Positions 6,699 through 16,769 of a DNA stretch of 64,000 nt are shown one piece after another. The position numbers and the translations under genes were made by a program. Under the pieces are notes generated by a model. That model had not been told where the DNA came from. It ran no database searches and saw nothing but the letters and a program-made list of their open reading frames with translations. The stretch is taken from positions 1 to 64,000 of the forward strand of contig NZ_JBHFQG010000008.1 of the NCBI RefSeq assembly GCF_041949975.1, read 5' to 3'. The number at the start of each line of letters is the position of its first letter. Position 1 is the first letter of the stretch. The DNA is from Alteribacillus sp041949975. GTDB taxonomy: Bacteria; Bacillota; Bacilli; Bacillales; Marinococcaceae.

Positions 6699-9131
6699 TC
6701 AACGGGAAAAAACAGGGGACTTGGAAACCTTCCATATTTCAGATGCATACTCATAAATAGTCCGATCACTTGAAAATTTTCCAGAATGAGCAATGTTAGA
6801 AATGCTCATAGTCATCCATTTTTGTTGATTACGATAAGTTTGGTCCACCATTTCTTGTGTTTCTTCATAGCTGTTAAAATCTTTAAGCACGAAAAATTCG
6901 TCATTATGAGAAAGTAAATTATAGTAAATGTCTTTAAAGTCTTTTTCATCACTACCAAAAAAGCCATCATGCAGTTGATTTAAAATAGTTTTCAGCCGTT
7001 CGTCTGTTTGATACAGGTCCTCTGCACTGTAGCCTCCGTGATGATAATAATGTAGAACTTCCTCCGAAGTAAGACCGAAAGTGAATATGTTATGTTCTCC
7101 AACCATATCTTTTATTTCAATGTTAGCTCCGTCTAGAGTACCGAGTGTAAGGGCGCCGTTCATCATCATTTTCATGTTTCCCGTTCCTGATGCTTCTTTA
7201 CTGGCAGTTGAAATCTGTTCACTAACATCAGCTGCAGGAATAATTTTTTCTGCTAGCGTTACGTTATAGTTTTCTAAAAACACAACTTTTAATTTATTTT
7301 GGATGGAAGGGTCATTATTAATAATCTCGGCAGCTGAAAGGATAAAGCGAATAACATGTTTAGCAAAATAATACCCGGGCGCTGCTTTTGCCCCAAAAAT
7401 AAAAGTGCGCGGGATGATATCGAGATCTGGGTTTTCTTTTAATGTATTGTAGAGATAAATAATATGAAATATATTAAGCAGCTGGCGTTTATAGCCATGC
7501 AGTCTTTTTATTTGTACATCAAAAATGGACTGGTCATCCACAATTAAGCCAGTTGATTCTTTAATGTAACGGGCAAGCTGCTGCTTATTATATGTTTTTA
7601 CCTCTTTCGCTTTGAGCTGAAAGGCTGGATCTTCAGCATAGCGTATAAGCTTTATCAAATCTTTAGGACGTTCTTTCCATTGTGTCCCAATCGCTGATGT
7701 TATCAATCGAGAAAGTTCCGGGTTAATCTGAAGAAGCCATCTTCTATGAGTGATCCCATTTGTTTTATTATTGAATTTCTTTGGATAAAGCTCATAAAAA
7801 TGTTTCATTTCTTTCTTTTTTAATATATTTGTGTGTATTTTAGCTACTCCATTTACGCTGTGGCTGCCGACAATCGCAAGATGAGCCATTTTTATTTGTC
7901 CATAGCTTATAATAGCAAGTTCAGGGATCAATTTTCTATACTGCTTGTGGTCAAACCAAATTCCCTGGCAAAATCTCTCGTTGATTTCTTCGACAATCAT
8001 GTAAATTCTAGGCATTAATTCGGAAAACATATCCATGGGCCAAGTTTCTAATGCCTCGCTAAGAGTGGTATGATTCGTATAAGCTACGGTTTGTGTGGTG
8101 ATAGACCAGGCCTCATCCCAACTAAATCTTTCTTCATCCATTAATAACCTCATTAATTCCGGCACCACTAAACTTGGATGCGTGTCATTTATTTGAATCG
8201 CTGTTTTGCTCGCAAACTCTGATAATGGTTTCTTGTAGGTAATTTTATAAGAATGGATGATATTTTGAAGACTGGCAGAGACAAGAAAGTATTGCTGCTT
8301 TAATCTGAGCCTTTTCCCTTCCACGTGTGAATCATCGGGGTATAGAAATTCAGATATTTGTTCAATGGATCGTTTGTATTCCAGATAATCATTGTACTGA
8401 GGAAGTTCATTTTGTGAATATGCTGCGGCGTCCAGGGCAGACTCGGCGCTCCATAATCTCAGCGTGTTAACTGTATGGTTGTTATAGCCAGTGATGGGAA
8501 CATCAAAAGGCACAGCTTTTACAGTTTCGGAATTTTGATGATAAAACTGAAGACGCCCGTTTTTTTCTTCCATTTGGATAGCACCGCCGAATTTTACTTC
8601 GACGCTTTCTTCAGGTTTCCTGTATTCCCATACATAATCATCTTTAAGCCAGTAATCCGGGAGTTCTACCTGATTTCGATTAATGAGCCGCTGCTCAAAC
8701 AGACCGTATTTGTAACGAATGCCGCATCCATGACCAGGAATTTGTAAAGATGACATAGAATCTAAAAAACAAGCTGCAAGCCTACCTAGACCACCATTGC
8801 CAAGCCCGGCATCATGTTCGCAAGCTAGCACTTCTTCAAAGGAAAAGCCCAGTTTTTTTACAGCTTTTTGGACAGGTTCTAACAATTGAAGGTTTAGAAG
8901 ATGAACTTTCATTAATTTTCCGAGCAAAAATTCCATCGAAAAATAATACACTTGTTTTTGATCACCGTTATTATAAAAATTTTGTGTTAGTTTCCAATCT
9001 TCATTTATTTTTTCTTTCAGCATTTGACTTAGAGCAATGAATATATCTCTATTAGTTGCATTTTTAAGAGTAGTACTACATGTTTTTTCTAGGTGGATGC
9101 TAATGGCTTCTACTATTTCTTTTTCTTTCAT
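6699..9131 (-). CDS. glgP: glycogen phosphorylase
   Basis: Releases glucose-1-phosphate from the non-reducing ends of glycogen by phosphorolysis, using pyridoxal phosphate. The cofactor site EASGTGNMKMMMNGA lies near residue 657, and GHEN-type and DxxIKRLHGYKRQ segments (VQIKRLHGYKRQLLN) are present. The N-terminal HDAGLGNGGLGRLAACF motif is also family-typical. At 810 residues it is full length. ATG 9131 follows a GGGAG site. It is the last gene of glgBCDAP. Its product feeds the phosphoglucomutase encoded at 16770. Confidence 0.97.
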   Translation of the reverse strand: MKEKEIVEAISIHLEKTCSTTLKNATNRDIFIALSQMLKEKINEDWKLTQNFYNNGDQKQVYYFSMEFLLGKLMKVHLLNLQLLEPVQKAVKKLGFSFEEVLACEHDAGLGNGGLGRLAACFLDSMSSLQIPGHGCGIRYKYGLFEQRLINRNQVELPDYWLKDDYVWEYRKPEESVEVKFGGAIQMEEKNGRLQFYHQNSETVKAVPFDVPITGYNNHTVNTLRLWSAESALDAAAYSQNELPQYNDYLEYKRSIEQISEFLYPDDSHVEGKRLRLKQQYFLVSASLQNIIHSYKITYKKPLSEFASKTAIQINDTHPSLVVPELMRLLMDEERFSWDEAWSITTQTVAYTNHTTLSEALETWPMDMFSELMPRIYMIVEEINERFCQGIWFDHKQYRKLIPELAIISYGQIKMAHLAIVGSHSVNGVAKIHTNILKKKEMKHFYELYPKKFNNKTNGITHRRWLLQINPELSRLITSAIGTQWKERPKDLIKLIRYAEDPAFQLKAKEVKTYNKQQLARYIKESTGLIVDDQSIFDVQIKRLHGYKRQLLNIFHIIYLYNTLKENPDLDIIPRTFIFGAKAAPGYYFAKHVIRFILSAAEIINNDPSIQNKLKVVFLENYNVTLAEKIIPAADVSEQISTASKEASGTGNMKMMMNGALTLGTLDGANIEIKDMVGEHNIFTFGLTSEEVLHYYHHGGYSAEDLYQTDERLKTILNQLHDGFFGSDEKDFKDIYYNLLSHNDEFFVLKDFNSYEETQEMVDQTYRNQQKWMTMSISNIAHSGKFSSDRTIYEYASEIWKVSKSPVFSR

Positions 9132-9159
9132 AAACCCACTCCCTTGTAATCCTTCAACT

Positions 9160-10566
9160 TTATAGCTTTTCGTATAAAGACTGATAAGTTTTTGCAGATT
9201 GATCCCAACTAACAGAGGATGTGTATATGTTTTGTAAGACTTTGTGCCACAGTACAGGTGTACGGTATAAGTCTAATGCATACTGAATCGCATGAAACAT
9301 GTCATGTGCATTATAATTTGTAAAAGAAAAACCATTTCCTTCTAGCGTATGTTCATTAAACGGAACAATAGTATCACGCAGTCCTCCTGTTTCGCGAACA
9401 ATTGGTACAGTTTCATACCGTAAAGCAATAAGTTGCCCAAGTCCGCAAGGCTCAAAGCGAGAAGGCATTAGAAAGAAGTCGGAACCAGCATAAATTCTGC
9501 GGGCCAGTCCTTCATCAAAATAATTGCAAACTGCAAGCTGTTCACGATATTGCTGTAAGGACTCTAATAAGGAGCCTTCTATAGAAGGTTCACCGGTGCC
9601 TAAAATAATAAGCTGGACATCTTCCTGCATCATTTCATGCAGCATACAAGTGACCAGGGAAAGCCCTTTCTGTTCAACAAGTCTTGAGACAATTCCTATA
9701 ACAGGGACACAAGAACGTTCAGGTAGTCCACATTCTTGCTGCAGGTATTTTTTATTATCTTTTTTGTCTTGAGGAGATTGATGATAGTTTTTGTACAAAT
9801 TAGTATCAGTAAGTGGATTGAATTCATTTACATCTATTCCATTCACTACTCCGAACAGTTTATCCTTTAGGTCATGAAGAAGAGGATCAAGTCCTTCCCC
9901 GTAATAACTGTATTGTATTTCCTTAGCATAGGAAGGACTTACTGTAGTTATGAGGTCTGCATGAAAAATCCCTGCTTTCATGCAATTTAGTAATCCATTC
10001 CATTCCATCCCAAAAAAGTGTTCATCTCGTACGTTAAGTAATTCATAAAACATATTTGCAGGCATAGCACCCTGATATTGAAGGTTATGGATAGTAAAGA
10101 CAGATTTTACATCTGCTATAGGCTGGAGGATTTTTAAAAAAGCAGGAATTAAACCTGTTTGCCAATCATTGCTGTGGATGATATCTGGAATAAAGGAAAG
10201 AAAGGGAATGGCTTCAATGACGGCTCTGCTAAAGAAAACAAATCGTTCTCCATCGTCAAAGTACCCGTAAGTTCCTTTCCTTCCAAAATAATAAGAGTTT
10301 TTTATGAAATAGTAAGTAATGTCGTTATGGATTAATTTATATAGAACAGCTTGTTGATTACGCCACCCGACTGGAACATTAAAAGCTGCAACAAAATTAA
10401 CTTCCTGTTGATTAATATTTGAATCTTCGTATAAAGGTAAAATAACGGACACTGTACAGTCATGTACTTTTTTTAGGGCAGAAGGCAATGAGCCGATAAC
10501 GTCGGCAAGCCCTCCGGTTTTTATAAAAGGACTGCATTCTGATGCAGTTAATAAGACGTTTTGCAT
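9160..10566 (-). CDS. glgA: glycogen synthase (ADP-glucose dependent)
   Basis: GT5-family glycosyltransferase that extends alpha-1,4-glucan chains from ADP-glucose. It has two Rossmann domains: the N-terminal one begins with ASECSPFIKTGGLADVIG, whose KTGGL binds ADP, and the C-terminal one contains IGIVSRLVEQKGL and EPCGLGQLIA. I chose ATG 10566 because GAGGAG precedes it; a longer frame upstream would overlap glgD. This gives 468 residues, normal for bacterial GlgA. It lies between glgD and glgP in the operon. Confidence 0.96.
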   Translation of the reverse strand: MQNVLLTASECSPFIKTGGLADVIGSLPSALKKVHDCTVSVILPLYEDSNINQQEVNFVAAFNVPVGWRNQQAVLYKLIHNDITYYFIKNSYYFGRKGTYGYFDDGERFVFFSRAVIEAIPFLSFIPDIIHSNDWQTGLIPAFLKILQPIADVKSVFTIHNLQYQGAMPANMFYELLNVRDEHFFGMEWNGLLNCMKAGIFHADLITTVSPSYAKEIQYSYYGEGLDPLLHDLKDKLFGVVNGIDVNEFNPLTDTNLYKNYHQSPQDKKDNKKYLQQECGLPERSCVPVIGIVSRLVEQKGLSLVTCMLHEMMQEDVQLIILGTGEPSIEGSLLESLQQYREQLAVCNYFDEGLARRIYAGSDFFLMPSRFEPCGLGQLIALRYETVPIVRETGGLRDTIVPFNEHTLEGNGFSFTNYNAHDMFHAIQYALDLYRTPVLWHKVLQNIYTSSVSWDQSAKTYQSLYEKL

Positions 10567-10585
10567 AGTTCGCTCCTCTTTTGTG

Positions 10586-11692
10586 TTAAATAGATGATCT
10601 CTTAGCAATAGCATACGGTTGTTCTTTAGCACCAATAAGTGTTCGTTTTTCTGAAACGGTTACGTCTTTATCAATAACAACGTCTTCTAGTTCGGCTCCT
10701 TCTTTTATATGACAGCGCTGCATGATGATAGAATTCTTAATTTTAGCACCTCTGTCTACTTTTACTCCACGAAATAATATGCTGTTAACTACCTCACCTT
10801 TCACGACACATCCATTTGCTATTAAGGAGTTTTTAACTTCAATATGACTGTTGTATTTAGCTGGCGGTTCATCTTTCACTTTGGTATAAATCAATTGATC
10901 CGTAAAAAAGAGCTTGCGGTAATTTTCTGAGTCTAACAGCCGCATGTTATATTTGTAATAGCTTTCTAATGAATTAATGACGGAAGAATATCCGTTATGA
11001 TGATAGGTTTGGACATGCAATTTATTCAGGCTATTTTTTATACCATCCTGGAAAAGATTTGATTTACCTCTTGAAATACATTCTTCTACTAAATCTAAAA
11101 ATAATTTCTTTCCAATAATATACATGCCTGAATATACAGTTGGATTTGTTTTATCATTTGTAAATGCAGTTACCCAGCCCTGTTCATCATACTCTACTTT
11201 TAGGCAGTGGTTGTGCTCTTTCTCTAAGACGGGAAATGTTTTAGTAATAAGGGTCACATCAGCTTCTGTTTGTAAATGGTGGCGGAAGGCTTTTTGGACA
11301 GGAATGTTACTTATAAATTGACTTCCGCTGACACAAATATACTGTGGTGTTCCACGGGAAAAAAAATCCCGGTTGTTGTGAAAATGCTGCAGATCTCCTT
11401 TAGAGACATCACTCGGATCGTTCCAGTCGGGGGGGAGGATAAATAATCCTCCACGTTTTCTATCAAGGTCCCACTCTGCACCAGTTCCCAAATGATCCGT
11501 AAGAGAACGATATTTGTTTCTTGTGAAAACGGCTATTTCATGAATACCTGCGTTGCACATATTAGACAGAGTAAAATCAATTAAACGATATCGTCCGGCA
11601 AATGGCACGGCTGCACCGCATCTAAAATAAGTTAATTCCTGCAAAAAATCGAATTCTGAATCAAGATTTACTACTCCCATCATTCCAGTCAT
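10586..11692 (-). CDS. glgD: GlgD, regulatory-type subunit of ADP-glucose pyrophosphorylase
   Basis: Paralogue of GlgC that joins it in a hetero-oligomer and raises its activity in Bacillus and relatives. The nucleotidyltransferase fold is present (GRYRLIDFTLSNMCNAGI), but the N-terminal glycine-rich GGxGxRL loop of GlgC is replaced by MMGVVNLDSE. That is the expected loss of catalysis. A left-handed beta-helix follows at the C-terminus. ATG 11692 follows GGGAAGGGA; the in-frame GTG at 11710 overlaps that site. Length is 368 residues. Confidence 0.93.
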   Translation of the reverse strand: MTGMMGVVNLDSEFDFLQELTYFRCGAAVPFAGRYRLIDFTLSNMCNAGIHEIAVFTRNKYRSLTDHLGTGAEWDLDRKRGGLFILPPDWNDPSDVSKGDLQHFHNNRDFFSRGTPQYICVSGSQFISNIPVQKAFRHHLQTEADVTLITKTFPVLEKEHNHCLKVEYDEQGWVTAFTNDKTNPTVYSGMYIIGKKLFLDLVEECISRGKSNLFQDGIKNSLNKLHVQTYHHNGYSSVINSLESYYKYNMRLLDSENYRKLFFTDQLIYTKVKDEPPAKYNSHIEVKNSLIANGCVVKGEVVNSILFRGVKVDRGAKIKNSIIMQRCHIKEGAELEDVVIDKDVTVSEKRTLIGAKEQPYAIAKRSSI

Positions 11693-11710
11693 ATTTGTCT
11701 CCCTTCCCAC

Positions 11711-12865
11711 TTAAAGCTGGTTTACAAAAGTGAAGTTTTCAAACGGCGTTTCTTTATCTATCACAATTAATTGCTCATCCGATTCAGGTTTTATGACACA
11801 ACCATCAGGTATAAAGGTATTTTCCTTAACAATAGCTCTTTCTAATATTACGTCTTTTCCAATTTTAACTTTTGGCATGATTACGGAGTTGCTTATACAG
11901 GAACCCGTTTTTGTTTCTACTCCATAAAACAAAATCGATCGTTGAATATTCCCAAATACCTGGCAGCCTTCATTTATTAGTGAACCTCTTACAGTCGCGT
12001 CAGGTCCGATATAATGAGGAGGTTGATTTGGGTTTACAGTGTATATACGCCAATGAGGGTCATCAAGGCGAAGAGCAGATTCATCTCCCAATAAATCCAT
12101 ATTAGCTTCCCAATAGCTTTGAATGGTACCGACATCTTTCCAATACCCTCGGAAAGGAAAAGCGAAAAGTTTACGATTGTCCTTAAGCATAGAAGGGATA
12201 ATATCTTTGCCAAAGTCATGACTTGAAGCAGGACAAGCCGCATCTTCAATTAAATATTGTCTCAAAACAGGCCAGTTAAAAATATAAATTCCCATCGAAG
12301 CTAGATTGTTTTGGGCATTTTCCGGTTTCTCTTCAAAGTCTGTAATAGCAAAATGATCATTGGTATTCATGATGCCAAAACGTGAAGTTTCTTCCCATGG
12401 TACTTCAATAACTGATATGGATGCTTCAGCCCCAGATTCCTTATGGAAATCAAGCATTGCAGAATAATTCATTTTGTAAATATGATCTCCGGATATGACA
12501 AGAACAAATTCAGGATTATATTGATCTAGGAAATGCAGGTTTTGAAAAATGGCATCTGCCGTACCTGAATACCAGTCCCCTCCATCCTTTACTCTGTAAG
12601 GAGGTAAAATGCTGGCACCACCATCCGTACGATCCATGTCCCATGGCTGCCCTATGCCAAGATGCCTGTTAAGAGCAAGGGGAGCATATTGTGTTAACAC
12701 GCCCACCGTATCTATTCCTGAATTTGCGCAATTACTTAAAGTGAAATCAATAATTCGATACTTGCCTCCAAAGTAAACCCCAGGCTTTGCCATATCTTTA
12801 GTTAAGAGACCAAGTCTTTTCCCTTCACCGCCGGCAAGAAGCATGCCTACACATTCTTTTTTCAT
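11711..12865 (-). CDS. glgC: glucose-1-phosphate adenylyltransferase (ADP-glucose pyrophosphorylase)
   Basis: Makes ADP-glucose from ATP and glucose-1-phosphate, the committed step of glycogen synthesis. The catalytic loop GMLLAGGEGKRLGLLT is at the N-terminus; the product-binding residues around GGKYRIIDFTLSN and ISGDHIYKM follow. The C-terminal beta-helix repeats carry the allosteric region. At 384 residues it is full length. Its ATG overlaps the glgB stop by 4 bases, indicating translational coupling, and its own ribosome binding site (AAAGGAGG) lies inside glgB. Confidence 0.97.
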   Translation of the reverse strand: MKKECVGMLLAGGEGKRLGLLTKDMAKPGVYFGGKYRIIDFTLSNCANSGIDTVGVLTQYAPLALNRHLGIGQPWDMDRTDGGASILPPYRVKDGGDWYSGTADAIFQNLHFLDQYNPEFVLVISGDHIYKMNYSAMLDFHKESGAEASISVIEVPWEETSRFGIMNTNDHFAITDFEEKPENAQNNLASMGIYIFNWPVLRQYLIEDAACPASSHDFGKDIIPSMLKDNRKLFAFPFRGYWKDVGTIQSYWEANMDLLGDESALRLDDPHWRIYTVNPNQPPHYIGPDATVRGSLINEGCQVFGNIQRSILFYGVETKTGSCISNSVIMPKVKIGKDVILERAIVKENTFIPDGCVIKPESDEQLIVIDKETPFENFTFVNQL

Positions 12866-14781
12866 GTATGCGCCTCCTTTGTTTGCTCATTTCTTTTTTT
12901 CACTATACTTATCCCAAATGGTGGAACCTTTAATTGAATGGATTGTGACTGGTTATGCCATGGAACTGGTACCGAAAACAAAATATCTTTATTTGTTTGG
13001 CCTGATCCTCCAAAGTTCTCGTGATCAGAGTTGAAAACCTCAAAATAAGAACCGGGTTCTAATACTCCAACTTTAAAATCGTAGCGAACTACAGGAGTAA
13101 AATTACATATAATAATTAGGTAATCTTCCATTTCCATTCCCTGCCGAATAAAAACAATGACACTTTGGTCATTATTGTCAGCATCTATCCACAAGAAACC
13201 ATCAGGATCGTGGTCTTTTTCATATAAACATGAATATTCTTTATAAAAATGATTTAATACTTTTACATAATCGAGCATTAGCTGGTGAAGCGGATATTCC
13301 AGCACTACCCAATCGAGTCCTTCTTGGTCTTTCCACTCGTCATACTGTGCAATCTCACTGCCCATAAACATAAGTTTTTTTCCAGGGTGAGTCATCATAT
13401 ATCCAAATAATAATCGAAGCTGAGCAAATTGCTGCCATTGATCACCAGGCATTTTTTGCAGAAGTGACTTTTTCCCATGGACGACTTCATCATGAGAAAA
13501 AGGGAGAAGATAATTTTCTGAGTAAGCATACATTAATGAAAAGGTAAGTAATTCGTGGTGATGTTTACGGTAAATTGGGTCCATTTCCATATATTTAATA
13601 ATATCGTTCATCCATCCCATGTTCCATTTGAAATTAAAACCCAGGCCCCCCTCGTGGACCGGGGCGCTGACAAGAGGCCATTCGGAGCTTTCTTCGGCCA
13701 TCATGAGAACATGAGGATAATATTCAAATACAGCTTTATTTAATTTTTTTAGAAATGCAGTTGCTTCAAGGTTTTCTTCACCGCCGTAAGAATTAAAGAC
13801 AGGTTCTTCCCCGTTGTGTTTTTCAAAATTTAAATAAAGCATACTTGCTACTGCATCTGTGCGCAGGCCATCCACATGAAATTCTTCAAACCAGTAAACA
13901 GCGTTTGAGACTAAGAAACTTTGGACTTCTGGTCTGCCGAAATCAAAGGTTAATGTCCCCCAGGATGTTTTTTCTGCTTTGCGCAGGTCCTGGTATTCGT
14001 ATAAAGGTTTACCGTCAAATAAACGAAGCCCATGATCATCTTTACAAAAATGGCCGGGAACCCAGTCCATAATCACTCCTATGTTATTTTCATGGCAAGT
14101 ATTAATAAAATATTTAAAATCGTCTGGAGTTCCATATCTGCTGGTCACAGAAAAGTAACCTGTAATCTGGTAGCCCCATGAACCATCAAACGGATGTTCT
14201 GCAAGTGGAAGAAGTTCAATATGTGTATAGCCAAGATCTTTTACATAAGGAATTAAATGATGGGCTAGTTCTCTGTAAGAATAAAAACTGCCATCTTCTT
14301 TTTGTTTCCAGGTACCTGCATGGAGTTCATAAATAAGAAGGGGAGATTGATAAGGATTATAAGATTTTTGTTTTTCCATCCAGTCTTCATCTGTCCATTG
14401 AAAACTATTTAAATTGCATATAATAGAGGCTGTAGCGGGTCTGATCTCTGAATGGAAGGCGTAAGGGTCTGATTTTAGAATTTTAGAGCCATCCTGCTGC
14501 CAAATTTCAAATTTGTAGGCTGCTCCGTTTTTTATATGAGGAAAAAATCCTGCCCACAATCCGGCATCGCTTATCTTATTTAAAGCATGTCTTCCTCCAT
14601 GCCAGCCATTAAAATCTCCAGCCACGTTTACTTGTTCTGCATGAGGAGCCCAGACTGCAAAACGGCATCCAGTTTGGCCATCTAATGTGTAAGGATGAGC
14701 CCCAAGTAAATGATGACTTTGATATAGCGTACCTTGATGAAATAAATAAATATCTTCTTCAAATAATTGGTAAATATCCAT
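12862..14781 (-). CDS. glgB: 1,4-alpha-glucan branching enzyme
   Basis: Introduces alpha-1,6 branches in glycogen. Family GH13: an N-terminal CBM48 domain (about residues 20-110) precedes the catalytic barrel. The nucleophile aspartate is in DGLRTDAVASML, the acid/base glutamate in MMAEESSEWP, and the conserved FSHDEVVHGK is present. At 639 residues it is full length. It is the first gene of the minus-strand operon; a GGCGGGGG site precedes ATG 14781. The 240 bases upstream, shared with the divergent glpD remnant, must hold the promoter, but I cannot assign its boxes with confidence. Confidence 0.96.
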   Translation of the reverse strand: MDIYQLFEEDIYLFHQGTLYQSHHLLGAHPYTLDGQTGCRFAVWAPHAEQVNVAGDFNGWHGGRHALNKISDAGLWAGFFPHIKNGAAYKFEIWQQDGSKILKSDPYAFHSEIRPATASIICNLNSFQWTDEDWMEKQKSYNPYQSPLLIYELHAGTWKQKEDGSFYSYRELAHHLIPYVKDLGYTHIELLPLAEHPFDGSWGYQITGYFSVTSRYGTPDDFKYFINTCHENNIGVIMDWVPGHFCKDDHGLRLFDGKPLYEYQDLRKAEKTSWGTLTFDFGRPEVQSFLVSNAVYWFEEFHVDGLRTDAVASMLYLNFEKHNGEEPVFNSYGGEENLEATAFLKKLNKAVFEYYPHVLMMAEESSEWPLVSAPVHEGGLGFNFKWNMGWMNDIIKYMEMDPIYRKHHHELLTFSLMYAYSENYLLPFSHDEVVHGKKSLLQKMPGDQWQQFAQLRLLFGYMMTHPGKKLMFMGSEIAQYDEWKDQEGLDWVVLEYPLHQLMLDYVKVLNHFYKEYSCLYEKDHDPDGFLWIDADNNDQSVIVFIRQGMEMEDYLIIICNFTPVVRYDFKVGVLEPGSYFEVFNSDHENFGGSGQTNKDILFSVPVPWHNQSQSIQLKVPPFGISIVKKRNEQTKEAHT

Positions 14782-15020
14782 TATCCGCCCCCGCCTAAGA
14801 AGTTAAAACTCTATATTTTTGTGTTAAGAGTTAATTTCTCCATAGAAAAAAGAAACCCTTCAACTTTTTCAAAAATATTACAGGTTTTCAAATCTCTTTA
14901 ATAGACCATAGATTATATAAAATAAGATTTAGCACTGAGATAATAATGAATAGTTATCATTTAAGATTCAAAGGGTAAACCTCATTATAGAAAGACTACT
15001 GCAGGAGGGAATGGGTAAAA

Positions 15021-16637
15021 ATGGAAAGTGGAATATTCTCATATACATCAAGAGAAAAACGTTTAAATAAAATGAGCGAAAATACGCTGGATGTTCTTGT
15101 TAAAGGCGGAGGGATTACAGGGGCAGGCATCACCCTGGATTCCTCAGCGAGAGGATTTTACACAGGAATGATAGAGATGCAGGATTTTGCTGCAGGAACA
15201 TCGAGCCGTTCTACTAATTAGTTCATGGCGGACTTCGTTATTTGATACAGTTTGAAATGAAGCTTGTTGCAGAAGTTGGCAGAGAACGGGCAGTGGTTTA
15301 TGAAAATGCCCCCCATGTAACCTCCTTCGGGCTCCGTATGTATGACTCTCTTGCTAAAGTTAAAAAAGAAGAACAGCGCTACATGCTTTCTAAAGATAAA
15401 ACGCTTGAAAAAGAGCCGTTATTAAGAAAAGAGGACTTGATTGGAAGCGGCGTATATGTTGAATACCGTACCGATGATGCCCGTCTGGCCCTCGAAGTAA
15501 TTAAGAAAGCTGTGAATGTCGGTGCAAATGCTGTAAATTACACTAAAGCTGAAGAATTTATTTATGAAAACGGAAGAGTGATAGGAATAAAGGCAAAATA
15601 TATGATTACAGGAAAAGCGTTTGACATTTTTGCAAATTATATTGTGAATGCAGCAGGACCTTGGGTAGATGAACTTCGCAACAAAGACGGTACAAATAAA
15701 GGCAAGCATTTACACTTAACGAAAGGTATACACCTTTTATTTTCAAGAAGCCGCTTTCTATTACGGCAGGCACTGTATTTTGATGCACCAGATGGCAGAA
15801 TGATCTTTGCTATTCCCCGTGAAAATAAAACATATATTGGCACCACAGACAATGATTACGAGGGAGATACGGCTTTTCCCAAAGCAACTCATAAAGACAG
15901 GGAGTAATTATTGCATGCCTCAAATTATATTTTTCCATCTCTGAAGCTAACAAATAGCGAAATTGAATCAAGCTGGGCAGGGTTAAGGTCTTTAATTTAT
16001 GAAAAGGTAAAACTGCTTCTGAAATATCTAGAAAAGATGAAGTTTTTTTCAGACACTGGTTTAATCTCCATTGCAGGAGGAAAATTAACAGGATATCGTA
16101 AAATGGCAGAAAAAATAGTGGATATTATAAGTGAAAAAATGAACATTTTTGCCCCTTGCCCGACAGCTCATATTAAACTATCAGGCGGGGAAGTTGGCGG
16201 TTCTTCAGGATTTTAAGTGTAAAAAAGAAAATTATCGTGGTAAAGAAGCTGGCCTTTCAAAAGAAGAGTCAGAATTTCTGCTTCGTTTTTACGGTGCAAA
16301 TGCTTTAAAAATATTTGAACTTCTTCACCTGCTTAAAGACAAAAGTATAGAAGAAGAGCTGCCTAGAAAGCTTTACGGACAATTGCTATATGCTATTGAA
16401 TACGAGATGACAGCAACACCAACAGACTTTTTTAATCGTAGAACAGGATTATTGTATTTTGGAATCGAAGAAGTAGAGCAGTGAAAAGATCAAGTTTTGG
16501 CAGTGATGGAAAGAAAACTCAATTGGACAAAAGATAAAACAGAAGCAATGCAAGCTCAATTAGAATGAGATATTATTTATGCAAAACATTCAGAAGAAAC
16601 AGCTCAAGAAATAGATACAGAAACGGTTGTCTCTTAA
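15021..16637 (+). pseudogene. glpD: glycerol-3-phosphate dehydrogenase GlpD, decayed
   Basis: The remains of aerobic glycerol-3-phosphate dehydrogenase, the FAD enzyme that oxidises glycerol-3-phosphate to DHAP. The FAD loop GGGITGAGITLD and the segments AGTSSRST, LVHGGLRYL, YRTDDARLALE, AAGPWVDEL, SSWAGLR and GLISIAGGKLTGYRKMAE are recognisable in order, but spread over all three frames. Breaks: one base lost near 15213-15215; an internal in-frame gap after ENAPHV where other GlpD proteins have about 20 more residues; a frameshift near 15905; a double shift near 16000-16050; another near 16190; and stops near 16482 and 16566. This is a genuine pseudogene, not one error. No glpF or glpK is nearby. 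Confidence 0.92.
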
Positions 16638-16696
16638 AGGGCGAAACTAAAAATGTATGCAGAAAACCAGTTATTTTAATATACTGGAGGAAAAGC

Positions 16697-16720
16697 AAGA
16701 AACCGGGTAACCGGTTTCTT
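16697..16720 (+). terminator. perfect 10-bp hairpin after the glpD remnant
   Basis: AAGAAACCGG (16697-16706) pairs perfectly with CCGGTTTCTT (16711-16720) around a GTAA loop. The T-tail is short, so it is probably the old glpD terminator. Confidence 0.6.
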
Positions 16721-16769
16721 ATCTTCTGAATGGCTGTAACAATATGATTGATAGAAGGAGTCGATGCTC

